Assembly (NCBI GenBank): GCA_027730885.1
Contig: JAQCHM010000179.1
Location: 1-6,902 of the forward strand
DNA from: Actinomycetota bacterium
GTDB lineage: Bacteria > Actinomycetota > Acidimicrobiia > Acidimicrobiales > SZUA-35
Length of the DNA stretch: 6,902 nucleotides
Reading direction: 5' to 3'
In this document: positions 6,111 to 6,902 of the stretch, piece after piece
Layout of the letters: each line of letters starts with the position of its first letter
Position numbering within the stretch: the stretch's first letter is position 1
The notes under the pieces: model-generated
The model's database searches: none
The model's input: only the letters and a program-made list of their open reading frames with translations
Told to the model about the DNA's origin: nothing
Program-made: the position numbers and the translations under genes

Positions 6111-6170
6111 CAGACGGTCTGTTGTCAGACGGTCTGTTGTCGGACGGTCTGGAGTCAGACGGTCTGGAGG
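6111..6170. repeat. Four tandem 15-bp repeats with nested palindromes
   Basis: Four consecutive 15-bp units are seen. Units 1 and 2 (6111-6125, 6126-6140) are identical, CAGACGGTCTGTTGT. Unit 3 (6141-6155) is CGGACGGTCTGGAGT and unit 4 (6156-6170) is CAGACGGTCTGGAGG. Units 1, 2 and 4 contain CAGAC-G-GTCTG, a perfect inverted repeat around one base. Across unit borders the same half-sites form GTCTG-4 bases-CAGAC. The array lies 51 bases upstream of the Ldh2-family start and overlaps the last codons and stop of the membrane-protein gene (stop at 6157-6155). It could be an operator array for the downstream operon, an RNA hairpin or processing element at the 3' end of the upstream gene, or a simple replication-slippage repeat whose 15-bp period is a multiple of three. 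No intrinsic terminator T-tract follows it on the minus strand. Confidence 0.85.
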
Positions 6171-6898
6171 GCACGCCGACGCGTCCCCCGCCGACGCGAC
6201 GACCGCGGGCGGTCGGAGGTCGCTGCGCTGAAGGGCTCGGGTTCGCCCCCCTCGGCAAGAGCAGCGGCGGCCAGTCGGAGGCGACGGCCCGCCTCATGGT
6301 CGGCCAGTGCCTGACCAATGGTCCGCATCGTGATGCCGAAGACCAGCGCATAGAGGACCGTTGCCAGCCCGAAGTTCCCGCCGAGCACGACACCCAACGC
6401 GAACACGCCGAGATCGAGGCCGGTGCGAACCAGGACGAGGCTGGCGCCCCGCAGCTCGCCGGCGTTCATCAGCAGCTCGAACGGCCCACCGGTAGTTCCG
6501 GAATACACCACCAGGCTGATGCCGCTGGCCATGATGACGATGGCGGCCAACACGAAGACCCACCGGCCGAGCAGCGTGTCAGGACGGGTGAGCAAGCCGG
6601 AGGCAGCGTCCACCATCAGACCGTTGGAGACGATGTAGACCAGACCCCAGCCACTGGGCCACTGGCGGAACAAGCCGGCGACCGCGAACAGCGCAGCGGC
6701 GACCAGCCACCCTGCTTGACCGAGGCTCACCCCGAGGAGGTCGCTCAGCGCGGAGGACAGGACGTCGTAGGGCGGGAGCCCGAGACCGGCGTGGACCAGC
6801 AGGGCGACCGAGACGCCGATGAGGCTCGAGCCGAGGAAGAGTCCGGCGGCTCGGCGGGGCCGGAGGCGGACGGGGGATGCTCCGACTCGGCGGAGCAT
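6155..6898 (-). CDS. YczE/YitT-like integral membrane protein
   Basis: The 247-residue product has about six hydrophobic segments (roughly 18-38, 61-79, 84-102, 112-133, 155-173 and 177-194). The first repeat carries LLVHAGLGLPPYDVLSSAL (33-51), followed by GVSLGQAGWLV, the YczE-type pattern of a glycine-rich turn and PP.DVL. A second matching turn occurs at SGTTGGPFELLM (133-144). Family members are cytoplasmic-membrane proteins of unknown transport or regulatory function, so none is assigned. The tail after about residue 195 is soluble, alanine-rich and then strongly basic (RSSRRRGTRRR near 232-242). The last codons and the stop lie inside the 15-bp tandem repeat, so the C-terminus LQTV is repeat-encoded. 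The ATG at 6898 is the furthest start visible, four bases from the window edge; an upstream start or the ribosome binding site could lie outside. It reads in the same direction as the Ldh2 operon, separated by 94 bases. Confidence 0.78.
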   Translation of the reverse strand: MLRRVGASPVRLRPRRAAGLFLGSSLIGVSVALLVHAGLGLPPYDVLSSALSDLLGVSLGQAGWLVAAALFAVAGLFRQWPSGWGLVYIVSNGLMVDAASGLLTRPDTLLGRWVFVLAAIVIMASGISLVVYSGTTGGPFELLMNAGELRGASLVLVRTGLDLGVFALGVVLGGNFGLATVLYALVFGITMRTIGQALADHEAGRRLRLAAAALAEGGEPEPFSAATSDRPRSSRRRGTRRRALQTV

Positions 6899-6902
6899 GG
6901 GG

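Noticed and set aside
6091..6128. Candidate -35/-10 promoter for the Ldh2 operon (CTGACA and TAGACA on the minus strand)
   Set aside because: The spacing is 26 bases, far beyond the usual 16-19, and TAGACA lacks the final T of a -10 element.
6111..6170. Tandem repeat considered as a CRISPR array
   Set aside because: Units are 15 bp and directly adjacent with no unique spacers, and no cas genes are present.
6094..6393. Minus-strand frame encoding a SDNRP-type pentapeptide repeat through the 15-bp repeats
   Set aside because: It is an alternate frame of the membrane-protein gene; the periodicity follows automatically from a 15-bp repeat and no start signal or conserved domain supports it.

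Overview
This window is GC-rich and densely coding. It carries six protein genes plus one evidently truncated gene. High GC, overlapping start and stop codons, apparently leaderless starts and an F420-type luciferase-like oxidoreductase all point to an actinobacterium. A marine or soil Acidimicrobiia-like lineage is a guess. No tRNA, rRNA, CRISPR array, insertion sequence or phage gene is visible. No gene-free stretch exceeds 300 bases; the longest gaps are about 94 and 84 bases.

Layout. Positions 1-1254 (minus) hold the N-terminal 418 residues of a PEP-utilising enzyme related to rifampicin phosphotransferase; its C-terminal mobile domain would lie beyond the left edge. An 84-base divergent intergenic region follows, with -10-like hexamers placed for leaderless transcription on both strands and a possible 15-codon proline-rich leader ORF whose stop overlaps the next start as ATGA. 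On the plus strand come a TesB-type acyl-CoA thioesterase (1339-2271) and, overlapping it by 8 bases, a PrpF/4-oxalomesaconate tautomerase-like gene (2264-2761). The latter keeps only the N-terminal half of its family.

The remaining genes run on the minus strand. Read 5'->3' they are: a YczE/YitT-like membrane protein (6898-6155); an Ldh2-type 2-hydroxyacid (malate/lactate) dehydrogenase (6060-4981); an F420-type luciferase-like oxidoreductase (4967-4092); and an MFS transporter (4095-2752). The last three are separated by 13 bases and a 4-base ATGA overlap, so they are very probably one operon. The transporter's 3' end overlaps the 3' end of the truncated prpF-like gene by 10 bases in a convergent arrangement. 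A four-copy 15-bp tandem repeat with nested palindromes lies between the membrane-protein gene and the operon, and overlaps the end of the membrane-protein gene.

Working together (inference): the operon looks like an uptake-and-oxidation module for a small carboxylic acid. An MFS carrier of the monocarboxylate/oxalate:formate type would import the acid, an NAD(P)-dependent 2-hydroxyacid dehydrogenase would interconvert hydroxy- and oxo-acid, and a flavin/F420 oxidoreductase would act on a related intermediate. The neighbouring PrpF relic and acyl-CoA thioesterase also fit organic-acid and acyl-CoA metabolism. The actual substrate cannot be read from the sequence.
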